DNA from: an uncultured Paraglaciecola sp.
Lineage (GTDB): Bacteria; Pseudomonadota; Gammaproteobacteria; Enterobacterales; Alteromonadaceae
Length of the DNA: 64,000 nucleotides
NCBI GenBank assembly: GCA_947498355.1
Contig: CANMKA010000010.1
Coordinates: forward strand, 1 to 64,000
Direction: 5' to 3'
Numbering within the stretch: position 1 is the stretch's first letter; every line of letters begins with the position of its first letter. The notes beneath the pieces are model-generated. The model saw only the letters and a program-made list of their open reading frames with translations. It was not told the DNA's origin and did not search any database. This document shows positions 44,323 through 53,510 of this stretch, one piece after another. The position numbers and the translations under genes are program-made.

Positions 44323-46443
44323 TTACTTTCTTAATGACTCGGCAATATCAACAGAGCAACGAGCAACTTCCATTATCTCTTCAAAAGAAATTGGTGAACT
44401 TTGCCCTTTTTCAATAGACTCAATGAAAACTTTAGAACAATTTTCTTGTCCTTTATCTTGCGACATAAGCTTATCTTTTTTAAAGCCTTTCCAGTCAAAA
44501 CCGGTAAGTTTTCTAAAGTTATCTAATTGTAAAACACCATTGTTAGCAAACACTTCAATACGTTCTTTAGCAAAAGCTTTACCACCATTAGCCAAATAAT
44601 GAATAGTTCCAAAGGAACCGTCTTTAAATGTTAGTGTAATTGACGCTTTGTCTTCGGTAATATCAACACCATCAGCTTTCCCCATACAAGTAGCGGTAAA
44701 TCCAGTAATTTCACTACCCACTAAAAAGCGCATTAAATCAATATAATGACAAGCTTCACCAATAATACGGCCACCACCAGCACTCGGATCTTGTGTCCAA
44801 TGATCAGCAGGGATAGCTCCGGCATTCATAGTCATTATAAATGACTTAGGCTCAGCTACATTGGCTAATAGCGCTTTCATTTTCACAACGTGTGGAGCAA
44901 ACCTACGGTTATAACCTACCATTACTCGGCACTTACCGCTTTGTGCATCATAAGCCGCTTCAATAGCATCTAATTCTGTATGAGTAAGCGCTAAAGGTTT
45001 TTCAACAAAAACATTTTTACCTTTATTAACAGCTTGTATTACTTGCTCTGCATGTAAATTATGCTGAGTAGCAATTACAACAGTATTAATTGATTTATTA
45101 TTTAATAATTGTTCTAAATCAGTGGAAGCATTGGCAAAATTGTTTTTCTTACCATGATGAACAGCACTTACACCACCACTGGTTAATAAAGTATCAAGCT
45201 TGGCGCCAGCATCTTTAAAAGCAGGAATTAAAACTCGAGAAGCATAATTACCGCCACCAACAAACCCACATACGGCATCTTTTGCTGCATAGTTATCTGC
45301 ATTTCTAATACTAACCACTTTAGTTTCAAGTAATTGTTCTGCATTAGATGAATAATTTAACAAAATACCTAACGAAGATTTATCATCTAAACATTTATAA
45401 GCTTCAATAGCGTTTTCAATTTCAAAACGATGGCTAATTAATGGTTTCATATCAATAACGCCACTAGACATTAAGTCTAAAACCGCCTCAAAGTTACGCT
45501 GTTCAGTCCAGCGAACAAAACCTATAGGGTAATCATTACCTTTGTCTTCATATTCAGAATCATAACGTCCAGGGCCATATGAACAAGAAACCTGAAAAGA
45601 TATTTCTTTTTCATAAAAGTCAGCACGTGATAACTCTAATCCAACAACACCAACCAAAACAATACGACCACGCTTACGACACATTTTGGCGCCATTACTT
45701 ACAGGATCGTTACTTTTGGTTGATGCCGTAATTATTACCGCATCTACACCATTACCACGTGAAAAAGCATTAGCCTTAGCAATAGGATCTTCACCGATAG
45801 ACAAATCTACCGTTTCTGCACCAAATTCTCGTGCCATCGCACATTTTGAAGTGTCAAAATCAATACCTAGCACACGGCAACCGTTAGCTTTGAGCAGCTG
45901 AACTGTTATTAAACCGATCAAACCAAGGCCAGTAACAACTACAGTTTCGCCAATAGTAGGGTTAGCTATACGAACACCTTGCATGGCTATTGCCGCAAGT
46001 ACGGTAAAAGTGGCACTTTCGTCATCAACATTGTCAGGTATTTCCGCACATAAATTTTTAGGTACCCGCACAACCTCTGCGTGGTTACCATTAGAAACAA
46101 CACGGGTCCCTACTTGAAAACTTGTTCCGCCATTTTCTTGTACTATGCCAACATTACAATAACCCAGTGGCAACGGCTGATCTAACTTAGAACGCACAGC
46201 ATCAATAGTGGGCATTAATCCATCAGTTTTAACTTTATCTAAAACCATTTTCACTTTATCAGGCTGAGAACGTGCTTTTTCGATAAAATTAGACTTACCA
46301 AAATCAATTAACATCCTCTCTGTGCCAACAGAAACTAGAGATTTTTGAGTGGTAATTAGAACCTGCCCTCTTTTATTTTGAGGACATGGAACATCAACTA
46401 ACTGTGTTTCTCCGTTAGCGATGTTTTGGAGAATTTGTCTCAT
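44323..46443 (-). CDS. Fusion of zinc-type alcohol dehydrogenase and Gfo/Idh/MocA oxidoreductase
   Basis: The 706-residue protein has two domains. Residues 1 to about 360 are a medium-chain dehydrogenase-like domain (QVLITTQKSLVSVGTERMLI; Rossmann VVTGLGLIGLITVQLLKANG; GVDAVIITAST). From about 385 to the end it is a Gfo/Idh/MocA oxidoreductase (VCGFVGGGNYASRVLIPAFK; VFVEKPLALTHTELDA with the catalytic-type EKP; GEACHYIDLMRFL). Such bi-domain oxidoreductases are found in polysaccharide loci, often beside heparinase II/III and WbuB-like genes; the substrate is unknown. The start at 46443 overlaps the upstream gene by 29 bases. Confidence 0.85.
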   Translation of the reverse strand: MRQILQNIANGETQLVDVPCPQNKRGQVLITTQKSLVSVGTERMLIDFGKSNFIEKARSQPDKVKMVLDKVKTDGLMPTIDAVRSKLDQPLPLGYCNVGIVQENGGTSFQVGTRVVSNGNHAEVVRVPKNLCAEIPDNVDDESATFTVLAAIAMQGVRIANPTIGETVVVTGLGLIGLITVQLLKANGCRVLGIDFDTSKCAMAREFGAETVDLSIGEDPIAKANAFSRGNGVDAVIITASTKSNDPVSNGAKMCRKRGRIVLVGVVGLELSRADFYEKEISFQVSCSYGPGRYDSEYEDKGNDYPIGFVRWTEQRNFEAVLDLMSSGVIDMKPLISHRFEIENAIEAYKCLDDKSSLGILLNYSSNAEQLLETKVVSIRNADNYAAKDAVCGFVGGGNYASRVLIPAFKDAGAKLDTLLTSGGVSAVHHGKKNNFANASTDLEQLLNNKSINTVVIATQHNLHAEQVIQAVNKGKNVFVEKPLALTHTELDAIEAAYDAQSGKCRVMVGYNRRFAPHVVKMKALLANVAEPKSFIMTMNAGAIPADHWTQDPSAGGGRIIGEACHYIDLMRFLVGSEITGFTATCMGKADGVDITEDKASITLTFKDGSFGTIHYLANGGKAFAKERIEVFANNGVLQLDNFRKLTGFDWKGFKKDKLMSQDKGQENCSKVFIESIEKGQSSPISFEEIMEVARCSVDIAESLRK

Positions 46444-47566
46444 GGTTAAGCACCTGTGAAAATATTTCAAAATATTTATTTATTTTTTTTCTTGGAGAAG
46501 AGTACAGCGACAATACTTGCTTTGCGCTATCTGATAAGGAATCAAAAGAAATTTCATTTCTCATAATCTCAGAGATTTTCACTGCGACCTCTTTAAAGTT
46601 TTGACTATTTACATAAATAGCAGCCTCCCCACAAATATCCCTAGCAAATTTTTTGTCGTTAAGCATTAAAACCTTATTAGCATGCAATGATTCAAGATAT
46701 ACAGCACTAAATGTTTCAAGCTTGGAGGGAGAATATACCATAGACATTTCTTCATAAAGATAAGGCAGATCATCTACACACTGATAACCCCTATTTTCGA
46801 TGAATTCACTTACTCCTAGAGCTTTAGAAATTGACGAAATTTTTTTAAACGAGATTTCATCTAACGTTAAAATAAATTTAAACTTTCCCATTTTTAAACG
46901 ATGTAACTCTAAGGCTACATAAGGTATGCTTTCTAAATTTTTATGGGGGTAATATGCAGACAAGCATAAAATCCCAAATAAGTCCTTTTTCGGTTGAGCT
47001 TCTTTAAAGGTGTAATCTAAGAAAGAGCTAGGGAAAGAATTGTCAACGACAAAGACCCTTTCATCCTCAAGCATTAACCTTCGTTTAAATTTTGATGCTG
47101 CATACTCTGTCTCTAAAATAAAAAAGTCTGCTTTTCTAATCTGGTAAGCTATTGTAAGGTATTTTAAAAGCTTAGAAAAAATAACAGTAGGCTTTTTAAA
47201 AACAGAAATAAAATCTCTCATGCTCGAATGGCTGACCCAACCATTTGCAAAGCCAGTTACGTGAGTCGCTTTAAAATTAACGAATGTTGGACCAAAAATG
47301 GTGAAAACCAAATCCGGCTCAAGCGATTTTTCTACAGTTAGCATTTTATTTCTGGTTGTTATTGATACAGAAGGTGATTTGTCTACAAACAAGAAATTGT
47401 TATCTATTCTAACCCCCGCCCTAACCAGCTCATTTTTTAGCTTAATGTTAACGATAAAAAAGAAGGTATAAGCTTTATAGTTGAAAGACTCCCTGATAAA
47501 AGTCAAGCCCACTTGTACGGCTCCACCGCTATATATATTAGAAGCATCAATTAATATTTTTGTCAT
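46415..47566 (-). CDS. Family 4 glycosyltransferase
   Basis: The 383-residue protein has the GT-B arrangement of group 1 glycosyltransferases: an N-terminal opening (KILIDASNIYSGGAVQVGLT), a central linker with GILCLSAYYPHKNLESIPYV, and the C-terminal donor-site segment MSMVYSPSKLETFSAVYLES (the S-x-x-E-T/G-F pattern) ahead of CGEAAIYVNSQ. The donor and acceptor sugars cannot be told. It overlaps its upstream neighbour as TAATG. The DNA here looks AT-richer than the housekeeping genes, as is usual for surface-polysaccharide loci. Confidence 0.82.
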   Translation of the reverse strand: MTKILIDASNIYSGGAVQVGLTFIRESFNYKAYTFFFIVNIKLKNELVRAGVRIDNNFLFVDKSPSVSITTRNKMLTVEKSLEPDLVFTIFGPTFVNFKATHVTGFANGWVSHSSMRDFISVFKKPTVIFSKLLKYLTIAYQIRKADFFILETEYAASKFKRRLMLEDERVFVVDNSFPSSFLDYTFKEAQPKKDLFGILCLSAYYPHKNLESIPYVALELHRLKMGKFKFILTLDEISFKKISSISKALGVSEFIENRGYQCVDDLPYLYEEMSMVYSPSKLETFSAVYLESLHANKVLMLNDKKFARDICGEAAIYVNSQNFKEVAVKISEIMRNEISFDSLSDSAKQVLSLYSSPRKKINKYFEIFSQVLNHETNSPKHR

Positions 47567-48624
47567 TATATTTTAAGAGGCTTACAAAGCCTTTCTACAT
47601 TTTTTTTGGGAGTATACATACCTGCTACTTCTACACACTCACTCTTCATCTTATTTCTGAAAGTTTGACACTTAAATCGGCGGAGTGCCGAAACTAGCTC
47701 GCCCGTTGTATTTTCATTAAGTATGATGCCGTTAACCTCATGCCTGACAATCTCACCTGCAACACCACTTTGATCTGAACAAATTACAGGGACACCGAGA
47801 GCGACAGCTTCATGGGATACCATCCCCCAGCCGTCAAACCTAGAAGGCATAACTAAAACGTCAGCTTGAAGCATGTAGCTTTCGACAACCTTTGGTGTTC
47901 TAACCCCTAAATATTTACTATTTGTTAGCGAACGAATTTTAGACGGAACCTCCCCAGAAGTACTATCATTACCTATAAAGATAAACTCAACATCATCTTC
48001 TTCTAACTCTCTGGCTGCCTCACACAAAATGTCTATACCTTTTCTAAGACATAACTCACCAACAAAAATAACCTTAAGAAAATTTGTTTTTATATATGCT
48101 GCGGGGGCAAGTTCAGAGTCAAAAGTTGAAGGAACAACTTTACTATAGGTAAGACAATAAACCTTTTTTTCGTCGACTCCCCAGTCCACAAAGTTGTCAC
48201 AAGCTTTCTTACCGACCCCGTAGGCACAAAGAGAAAAACGGTTAATCAACCAGACATACCCCCATTTCACTATACGTTTCAAAAAGTTCTTACTTGAATG
48301 CCTTTCTGCTTCACTCCAGTGACACCATTTAATTCTCAAAGCAGAAGATAAAATACTCAGCACTAACGTTTTAACACTCCCATAGCTCGGGATAACATGA
48401 ATAGAATTTTTATGCTTAAGCAAATGCTTTATAGTACCCCAATATGAAATAACTTCTACTTCATATTTTTCCAATTCAATTTCAAGCCACCCTTGATTGA
48501 CTCGCCTATCATCAATACCGCTATAATAAACTACATTTATTTCATAGCATTGCGATAATTCGTCCAAAAAGCCCACTTGATGGTGGCTCTTCATATTCAT
48601 CCAAATGGTCAGGTCACTTTTCAT
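47566..48624 (-). CDS. Family 4 glycosyltransferase
   Basis: The 352-residue GT-B protein has LKVIFVGELCLRKGIDILCE at the start of the C-terminal domain and the donor motif VLVMPSRFDGWGMVSHEAVA followed by GVPVICSDQSGVAGEIV, typical of GT4 retaining transferases. The N-terminal domain starts MKSDLTIWMNMKSHHQVGFL. GGGGAGG lies 4 bases before the ATG. It overlaps the flippase gene by 11 bases. Confidence 0.85.
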   Translation of the reverse strand: MKSDLTIWMNMKSHHQVGFLDELSQCYEINVVYYSGIDDRRVNQGWLEIELEKYEVEVISYWGTIKHLLKHKNSIHVIPSYGSVKTLVLSILSSALRIKWCHWSEAERHSSKNFLKRIVKWGYVWLINRFSLCAYGVGKKACDNFVDWGVDEKKVYCLTYSKVVPSTFDSELAPAAYIKTNFLKVIFVGELCLRKGIDILCEAARELEEDDVEFIFIGNDSTSGEVPSKIRSLTNSKYLGVRTPKVVESYMLQADVLVMPSRFDGWGMVSHEAVALGVPVICSDQSGVAGEIVRHEVNGIILNENTTGELVSALRRFKCQTFRNKMKSECVEVAGMYTPKKNVERLCKPLKI

Positions 48625-49792
48625 TACACCTCCCCGTTAAATACATGACAGCTATTGCTAATGAGACCGCTGAACTAGTAAAAACAGAAAAAGGCAAAAC
48701 TAAGAGCGAGTCACTAGCAAATGTAAACAAAACAAAGCATAACAGAATCATAAAAATGATTGTAAAACCGCATAGATATAAACTAATTATGGAAAGCTCT
48801 AACACTCTGTATAGCTTTAAAATATAGTTTAATGGTGCATTCAGCATCAGAGAAAATGAAAGGAAGGTAGCAAGTTGGATAGACTCGGCATACTTTTCCC
48901 CGAAGAAAAAAGGGATATAGAATCTAGCAAAAAATGCACAGAAAAACATAGCAACAACACTTAATAATAAAATTTGTACGAGCCCTCTAAAAATAAGCTT
49001 TTTTGCCTCTACTTTACACTCCATATTCACCGAAAGCGATGAAAACACAGCGCTCATAACCGACGGCATTATGCTCGAAATAGCGTACGGTATTGTAATT
49101 GCTACTATATATACCCCTACTAAATAATCATCATATACATAAGTTAAGATATACCGATCTATTTGTGAGTAAAAGACTAACAAAAGCGATGCAGGAAAAA
49201 TAACCGAGGCAGATTTAACCATTGATAGGAAGTTTGACTTATCAATCGAAAAAGGAACTCTTTTCTTTATGAGTGTATACGTAAAAACTAAACTAAATAA
49301 AAAAAATGGAATAATATAAATAACAACGATATTATCAACAGTTGCTCCCTCTGTTTGATAGAAATACCCTAGCATTAATACGTTGAGTAAGGGTACCGTT
49401 ACTTTACAAATATTATAACTGTCAAACTTCCCCTCTCTTAAGAAGATGTACCCTAATAGGCCCGAAGTAGAACAAAAAATAACATATAGAAAATATAACA
49501 AACTTAATTCGAAGACTAACGATACAACAATAAAAATTGGAGTAAAAAAAACTAACCAAACTACCCATGTATTATATGCAGTAGGGACATCAAACCTCCT
49601 CTGCGTGATTAAAGTTTCTCCGAAGCTAAAGCTAAATACAGTGGAAACCAAATTCAGGTAAAGTAGTAAGTGAGTCAACTCTCCTCGAGAGTCGACAGAT
49701 AACATTCTAGCGATCATTACTCCTGAAAACATCCCTAGAAAAGATGTTAATACTCCCGTTGAAAAAACTTTAATTAAGATTTTATTTATCAC
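48614..49792 (-). CDS. wzx: Wzx-type oligosaccharide flippase
   Basis: The 392-residue polytopic membrane protein of the MOP/polysaccharide transporter family has about 12 hydrophobic helices and opens with LIKVFSTGVLTSFLGMFSGV followed by MIARMLSVDSRGELTHLLLY, the typical N-terminus of O-antigen flippases. It should move the lipid-linked repeat unit from the cytoplasmic to the periplasmic face. The start is GTG at 49792 with a weak ribosome binding site. Like most flippases it is not informative about the sugar. It overlaps the next glycosyltransferase gene. Confidence 0.85.
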   Translation of the reverse strand: MINKILIKVFSTGVLTSFLGMFSGVMIARMLSVDSRGELTHLLLYLNLVSTVFSFSFGETLITQRRFDVPTAYNTWVVWLVFFTPIFIVVSLVFELSLLYFLYVIFCSTSGLLGYIFLREGKFDSYNICKVTVPLLNVLMLGYFYQTEGATVDNIVVIYIIPFFLFSLVFTYTLIKKRVPFSIDKSNFLSMVKSASVIFPASLLLVFYSQIDRYILTYVYDDYLVGVYIVAITIPYAISSIMPSVMSAVFSSLSVNMECKVEAKKLIFRGLVQILLLSVVAMFFCAFFARFYIPFFFGEKYAESIQLATFLSFSLMLNAPLNYILKLYRVLELSIISLYLCGFTIIFMILLCFVLFTFASDSLLVLPFSVFTSSAVSLAIAVMYLTGRCNEK

Positions 49793-49796
49793 AGTC

Positions 49797-50705
49797 TTAC
49801 AAATTTAATAGGCCATTAAATTGATTTGGGTCTCTACTGTAGTTTTCGAATAATTCTGATTGTGCTTTAAAGTACATAACCGAAGAGGAGTTATGGTGAT
49901 AAATTTTAATGAGCTTTTTATTTCCCAATAATTTTGCTATCAAGATCTCTGAGGGGTAAGTACCTTTTAAACAAACCAAGTTTTCATTCTTAATAGGCAG
50001 TTTTTTTAAATTTGGGTGCAATTTAACATAAGTTTTATTTAAAGAAGAGAGTTTTTCTAGGGTTGCAAGAACTTGATTATTAATGATGTTTGGCGTCATT
50101 AAAAAGTAAAATGAACCTTCAAATATTTCTTCTTCGAACATAAATACTGACTTAAAGTGTTCAAAATACGTAGTAATCACTTCTGACAATGTCTCTGAAA
50201 ATGGGAGTACTTTAATTTCAGGATGGACACTAGCATATTTAGCTTTGTCATAGACAAGAATTTCAGAAGTATTAACATTACCTCCATGAAAATCATTAAA
50301 ATAACCCATGAAGCTCAGCATCCTAATAAATGTATTTTTCAATGTAGAGCTAGTAACATCATTCAGGGACTCCCTATAAGTCCCCCAACCTTCTTCATAA
50401 ACCGTTATCTTAGCGTTCACTGTTGTTAGCAACCGACCAAATTTGTGCAAATCATTATCTACATAGACCCTTGTCGGGTTAAGCTTCTTAATTTGGGAAA
50501 TAAATTCACTGCGATTAACAACACTAATCACACTATCCCAACCAATGTTGCTATTATTTATCTTACGAGTACTCTCTTCTGAATCGTTAAAATTCTGCAA
50601 TATAAAAAGTACGTTACGTACATTAGAGCTTTTTGTTTTCATTACCCCTAAACAGTTTACATATTGTATTGGCTTAGATACCAAATAAACCTCGCAACAA
50701 GTCAA
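49797..50705 (-). CDS. Sialyltransferase-like glycosyltransferase (GT52/polysialyltransferase type)
   Basis: The 302-residue protein has no close relative I can name, but carries the three motifs shared by bacterial sialyltransferases of families GT38, GT52 and GT80: an acidic pair before Gly (VYEEGWGTYR), an HP motif (YVKLHPNLKK), and a Ser-rich motif near the C-terminus (YHHNSSSVMYF). These bind the CMP-sugar donor. This fits the KdsB-like CMP transferase encoded downstream of wzy. The start is TTG (50705) with GGAGAGGG just upstream. It lies between wzy and wzx. The linkage made is unknown. Confidence 0.65.
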   Translation of the reverse strand: MTCCEVYLVSKPIQYVNCLGVMKTKSSNVRNVLFILQNFNDSEESTRKINNSNIGWDSVISVVNRSEFISQIKKLNPTRVYVDNDLHKFGRLLTTVNAKITVYEEGWGTYRESLNDVTSSTLKNTFIRMLSFMGYFNDFHGGNVNTSEILVYDKAKYASVHPEIKVLPFSETLSEVITTYFEHFKSVFMFEEEIFEGSFYFLMTPNIINNQVLATLEKLSSLNKTYVKLHPNLKKLPIKNENLVCLKGTYPSEILIAKLLGNKKLIKIYHHNSSSVMYFKAQSELFENYSRDPNQFNGLLNL

Positions 50706-50727
50706 GTTCCCTCTCCTAAATTGACTA

Positions 50728-52095
50728 TTATTTATTACTCTTGAATCTAAAAGACATGATTGTGGCTATGCAAAGGCAAAAAACAAAAAATCTTGCAGTA
50801 ATAAAAGTGAATGATGAAAGCAAGTCCCCCCTCATCATAAAGAAAAATAACGGGAATGCAGACAAATAAAATGCTCGCCCAAGGCTTACATTATTAGATC
50901 GCCAAAAATATCGGTCATATCTTGTGACAGCAGCCCCTAATACAAAGGCAAAAAGTACAACACCAAACATCCCCCCATTAATATACCCCTCAGCAATTAA
51001 TGGAGACGATACATTGGTGAATATCATACCTGAGTTCTCGGCAACATACATCCCTGTTCCTACAGGCTTGTCAGGCCAAACAGATCTTGGTACGTAAAAA
51101 AACAAAGGGCCTAATAATTGTTTAAAGAAAGGAATCGAAGCTTCTTCATAAAAGTTAATACTTCTAATTAGCATACTATACGAGTCAAAATCACCGCCAT
51201 AAAAAGAGGAACCATTAACGATTTGATTTGTAATTTTTGACATAATACTTTCATCAGAAATATTTCTTAACGCGCTTAGAATAGGGAACAATATAAATAA
51301 AGCAAAAAATATGAAAATAGGAAAAAAGGTTCTATCTATTCGTTTTTCGAATGCAATGAGCATCAGAGGTAAATAAATGCTCGCCAAATAATACCTAGCA
51401 ATAGAGGTAGGAAACAAGGTTATAAGTGTTAGAACAAAGAGGCAACAAGCTGTAATTTGCTGCGTCCGATTGTAAATACCCGTTCTCAATTTAAGAATAA
51501 AAACGAATAAGAAAACGGCTGAAACAGGCCTAACAACTTGATCAATCAACAAGCGTGATGACTTTGCTGAATCAACAACGTCCTCCAACGGATTTCTAAA
51601 CAACAACCCTACAATACCTTTTTCTTGGAAAACGATGTAAAGTGCAAATAACGATAACAAAACACTGATGAAGCATGCCAATTTCGATATTTCATAATCT
51701 ACGGAAGTAGGCTTTATTATATTCAATTGAACTTTCTTTGCCTGCGAGAGCCTGCTAGCCAATGAAAAGATAAGGATGAAAATCAAAATAACAACATTTG
51801 CAATCACATAATCAGAATCAGGAAATCGCCCTCCCCACGGTACAATATTGTTAATAAACTGATATAGTGGAGCTATACCTAAAAAAAATGCAACAAAGCC
51901 CCAAACACACTTTTCTATAGAGAATTTGTATTCGCTAAAAACCAGTCTGTTAAGAGAAAAAAATATGATAAGTATAAACGAGAAAATCACAAAGAAATTT
52001 AGTCTTTGAATCTCAATAAACATCAACGTCAAAACAACAGTTAAAGATAAAGAGGCAAAAACGGACGTTAACTTAATATTTCTATTTACATTCAT
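50728..52095 (-). CDS. wzy: Wzy-type O-antigen/capsule polymerase
   Basis: The 455-residue integral membrane protein has about 12-14 hydrophobic helices and a large periplasmic loop in the second half (residues about 290-370, GSSFYGGDFDSYSMLIRSIN and FFYVPRSVWPDKPVGTGMYV), which is the topology of oligosaccharide repeat unit polymerases. The PRSVWPDKP segment and SPLIAEGYINGG resemble O-antigen polymerases that follow a Wzx. It joins repeat units in the periplasm. No other polymerase candidate is present in the region. Confidence 0.8.
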   Translation of the reverse strand: MNVNRNIKLTSVFASLSLTVVLTLMFIEIQRLNFFVIFSFILIIFFSLNRLVFSEYKFSIEKCVWGFVAFFLGIAPLYQFINNIVPWGGRFPDSDYVIANVVILIFILIFSLASRLSQAKKVQLNIIKPTSVDYEISKLACFISVLLSLFALYIVFQEKGIVGLLFRNPLEDVVDSAKSSRLLIDQVVRPVSAVFLFVFILKLRTGIYNRTQQITACCLFVLTLITLFPTSIARYYLASIYLPLMLIAFEKRIDRTFFPIFIFFALFILFPILSALRNISDESIMSKITNQIVNGSSFYGGDFDSYSMLIRSINFYEEASIPFFKQLLGPLFFYVPRSVWPDKPVGTGMYVAENSGMIFTNVSSPLIAEGYINGGMFGVVLFAFVLGAAVTRYDRYFWRSNNVSLGRAFYLSAFPLFFFMMRGDLLSSFTFITARFFVFCLCIATIMSFRFKSNK

Positions 52096-52107
52096 TCATT
52101 ACTTCAA

Positions 52108-52845
52108 TCAGATATTCTGGAGTTCATTTAATACTTTTTCTACATCCGAAGGAACATCTATCGCAATCGAAGAACTACTCACTTCAACCATTTTGATAGG
52201 TATATCATTTTCAACAAAACGTAAAATTTCAATATCTTCCACATGTTCGATAGGAGCCTTTTTTCTTTGCTTTAAAAAAAAGTTTAAATGTTGCTTTGAA
52301 AAGGCATAGATACAGACTTGCTTGTATGCAAATTCAAACGTATGGTTCTTTGTAGTAGGAATACCTGCACGACTCATATAAAGCAATTTTCCGGAAAGCG
52401 TTGCTACTACTTTAGGGATAGTATTCGAGTAAAATTCATCTTCCGTAGAGATTTTACACATGGCATTAATGACACACTCAGGGTTACTATGATATTCGCT
52501 AATTACCTTCTGGATATCAATTGGATTGATAAGAGGTTCGTCGCCTTGTACATTTACTAAAAAATCACAGCCTAATTTTAGATTTGCCTCTGCTAACCTA
52601 TCTGTACCGGTTAAGCAACTTTCCGATGTCATGATGACCTGCGCACCAAAAGACTTCGCTTCGTTTCCTATCAATTCACTATCTGTTGCGATATAAACCA
52701 ACTGCCGGTCGACGGCCTCACAACACCGCTCCCATACATGCTGTATCATTGTTTTACCATTCAAGTTGATAAGCGGTTTTCCAGGGAATCGAGATGATTG
52801 GTACCGGGCTGGAATCACTACAGCAAAATTATCTTTCTTTTTCAT
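52108..52845 (-). CDS. KdsB-like CMP-sugar synthetase
   Basis: The 245-residue cytidylyltransferase matches 3-deoxy-manno-octulosonate cytidylyltransferases: VVIPARYQSSRFPGKPL (CTP site), FLVNVQGDEPLINP (metal-binding Asp) and IEHVEDIEILRFVEN near the C-terminus, with a normal KdsB length. The housekeeping kdsB is normally elsewhere in the genome, so this is probably a dedicated paralogue of the polysaccharide cluster that activates a Kdo-like or other 3-deoxy ulosonic acid as CMP-sugar. It overlaps the HAD gene by 4 bases. KdsB and acylneuraminate CMP transferases are related; these motifs favour KdsB. Confidence 0.82.
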   Translation of the reverse strand: MKKKDNFAVVIPARYQSSRFPGKPLINLNGKTMIQHVWERCCEAVDRQLVYIATDSELIGNEAKSFGAQVIMTSESCLTGTDRLAEANLKLGCDFLVNVQGDEPLINPIDIQKVISEYHSNPECVINAMCKISTEDEFYSNTIPKVVATLSGKLLYMSRAGIPTTKNHTFEFAYKQVCIYAFSKQHLNFFLKQRKKAPIEHVEDIEILRFVENDIPIKMVEVSSSSIAIDVPSDVEKVLNELQNI

Positions 52846-53510
52846 ATTTCTGATATCAGCTCATTAAACGAATCTATAATACGAAACCCATTTTTTTCAC
52901 TTAGATCATTCATTTCTTTAACTACATTAGAATGAGAACGGAAAAAAATAAAATCAATCCCGTTTTCATTTGCTGCAATAAAATCAGACCTCGCATCGCC
53001 AATCATAACTGCTTTACCTGTGCGCTTCGTCACTATATTTTCAACCAAGTCTACTTTTTTTGTAGGAGAGCCAAATATTTCAATGAAATATTGCGAAAAG
53101 CCCCGCTGTTCAAGAACATATCTAAGCTCTGTTTGCTCAGAGCCACTCGCAACAAACTTTGCTGCATCGCATCTAGTCAACAGGGTTCTAATATGTTCCG
53201 TCTCTGCTGCACTTAAATATAGTGACTTGCATTGACTTGAGAATAACTCTAAGGTGTCGTTTTTGACTGCATCTATATTTTCCATGTTTGTAACATCTAT
53301 TAACTCCGAAAAGAAGTAGTCAACATGATGGAACCTAGAGAGGCCAAAGTTTCGTTTAAAATAATCTCCGCATCTTGTAACTTCCTCAGCAGAACAATGT
53401 CCAGCTCCAGCCAATGCTGATTTCATAGCTTCGATTTTTAGATTGTTGGAATCAAGAAGCACTCCATCACAATCAAATATAACCACATCATATTGATTAA
53501 ATAAACTCAT
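52842..53510 (-). CDS. HAD-superfamily phosphatase in the ulosonate module
   Basis: The 222-residue HAD hydrolase has a C1-type helical cap. The motifs are complete: I DCDGVLLDS, II VASGSEQTEL, III a Lys in SPTKKVD, IV MIGDARSDFIAA. It is closest to phosphoglycolate phosphatase/beta-phosphoglucomutase types rather than to the capless KdsC family. By position between an aldolase and a CMP transferase, it probably removes the phosphate from a 3-deoxy ulosonate phosphate. It overlaps the aldolase gene by 14 bases and the CMP transferase by 4. The substrate is inferred from context only. Confidence 0.8.
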   Translation of the reverse strand: MSLFNQYDVVIFDCDGVLLDSNNLKIEAMKSALAGAGHCSAEEVTRCGDYFKRNFGLSRFHHVDYFFSELIDVTNMENIDAVKNDTLELFSSQCKSLYLSAAETEHIRTLLTRCDAAKFVASGSEQTELRYVLEQRGFSQYFIEIFGSPTKKVDLVENIVTKRTGKAVMIGDARSDFIAANENGIDFIFFRSHSNVVKEMNDLSEKNGFRIIDSFNELISEI

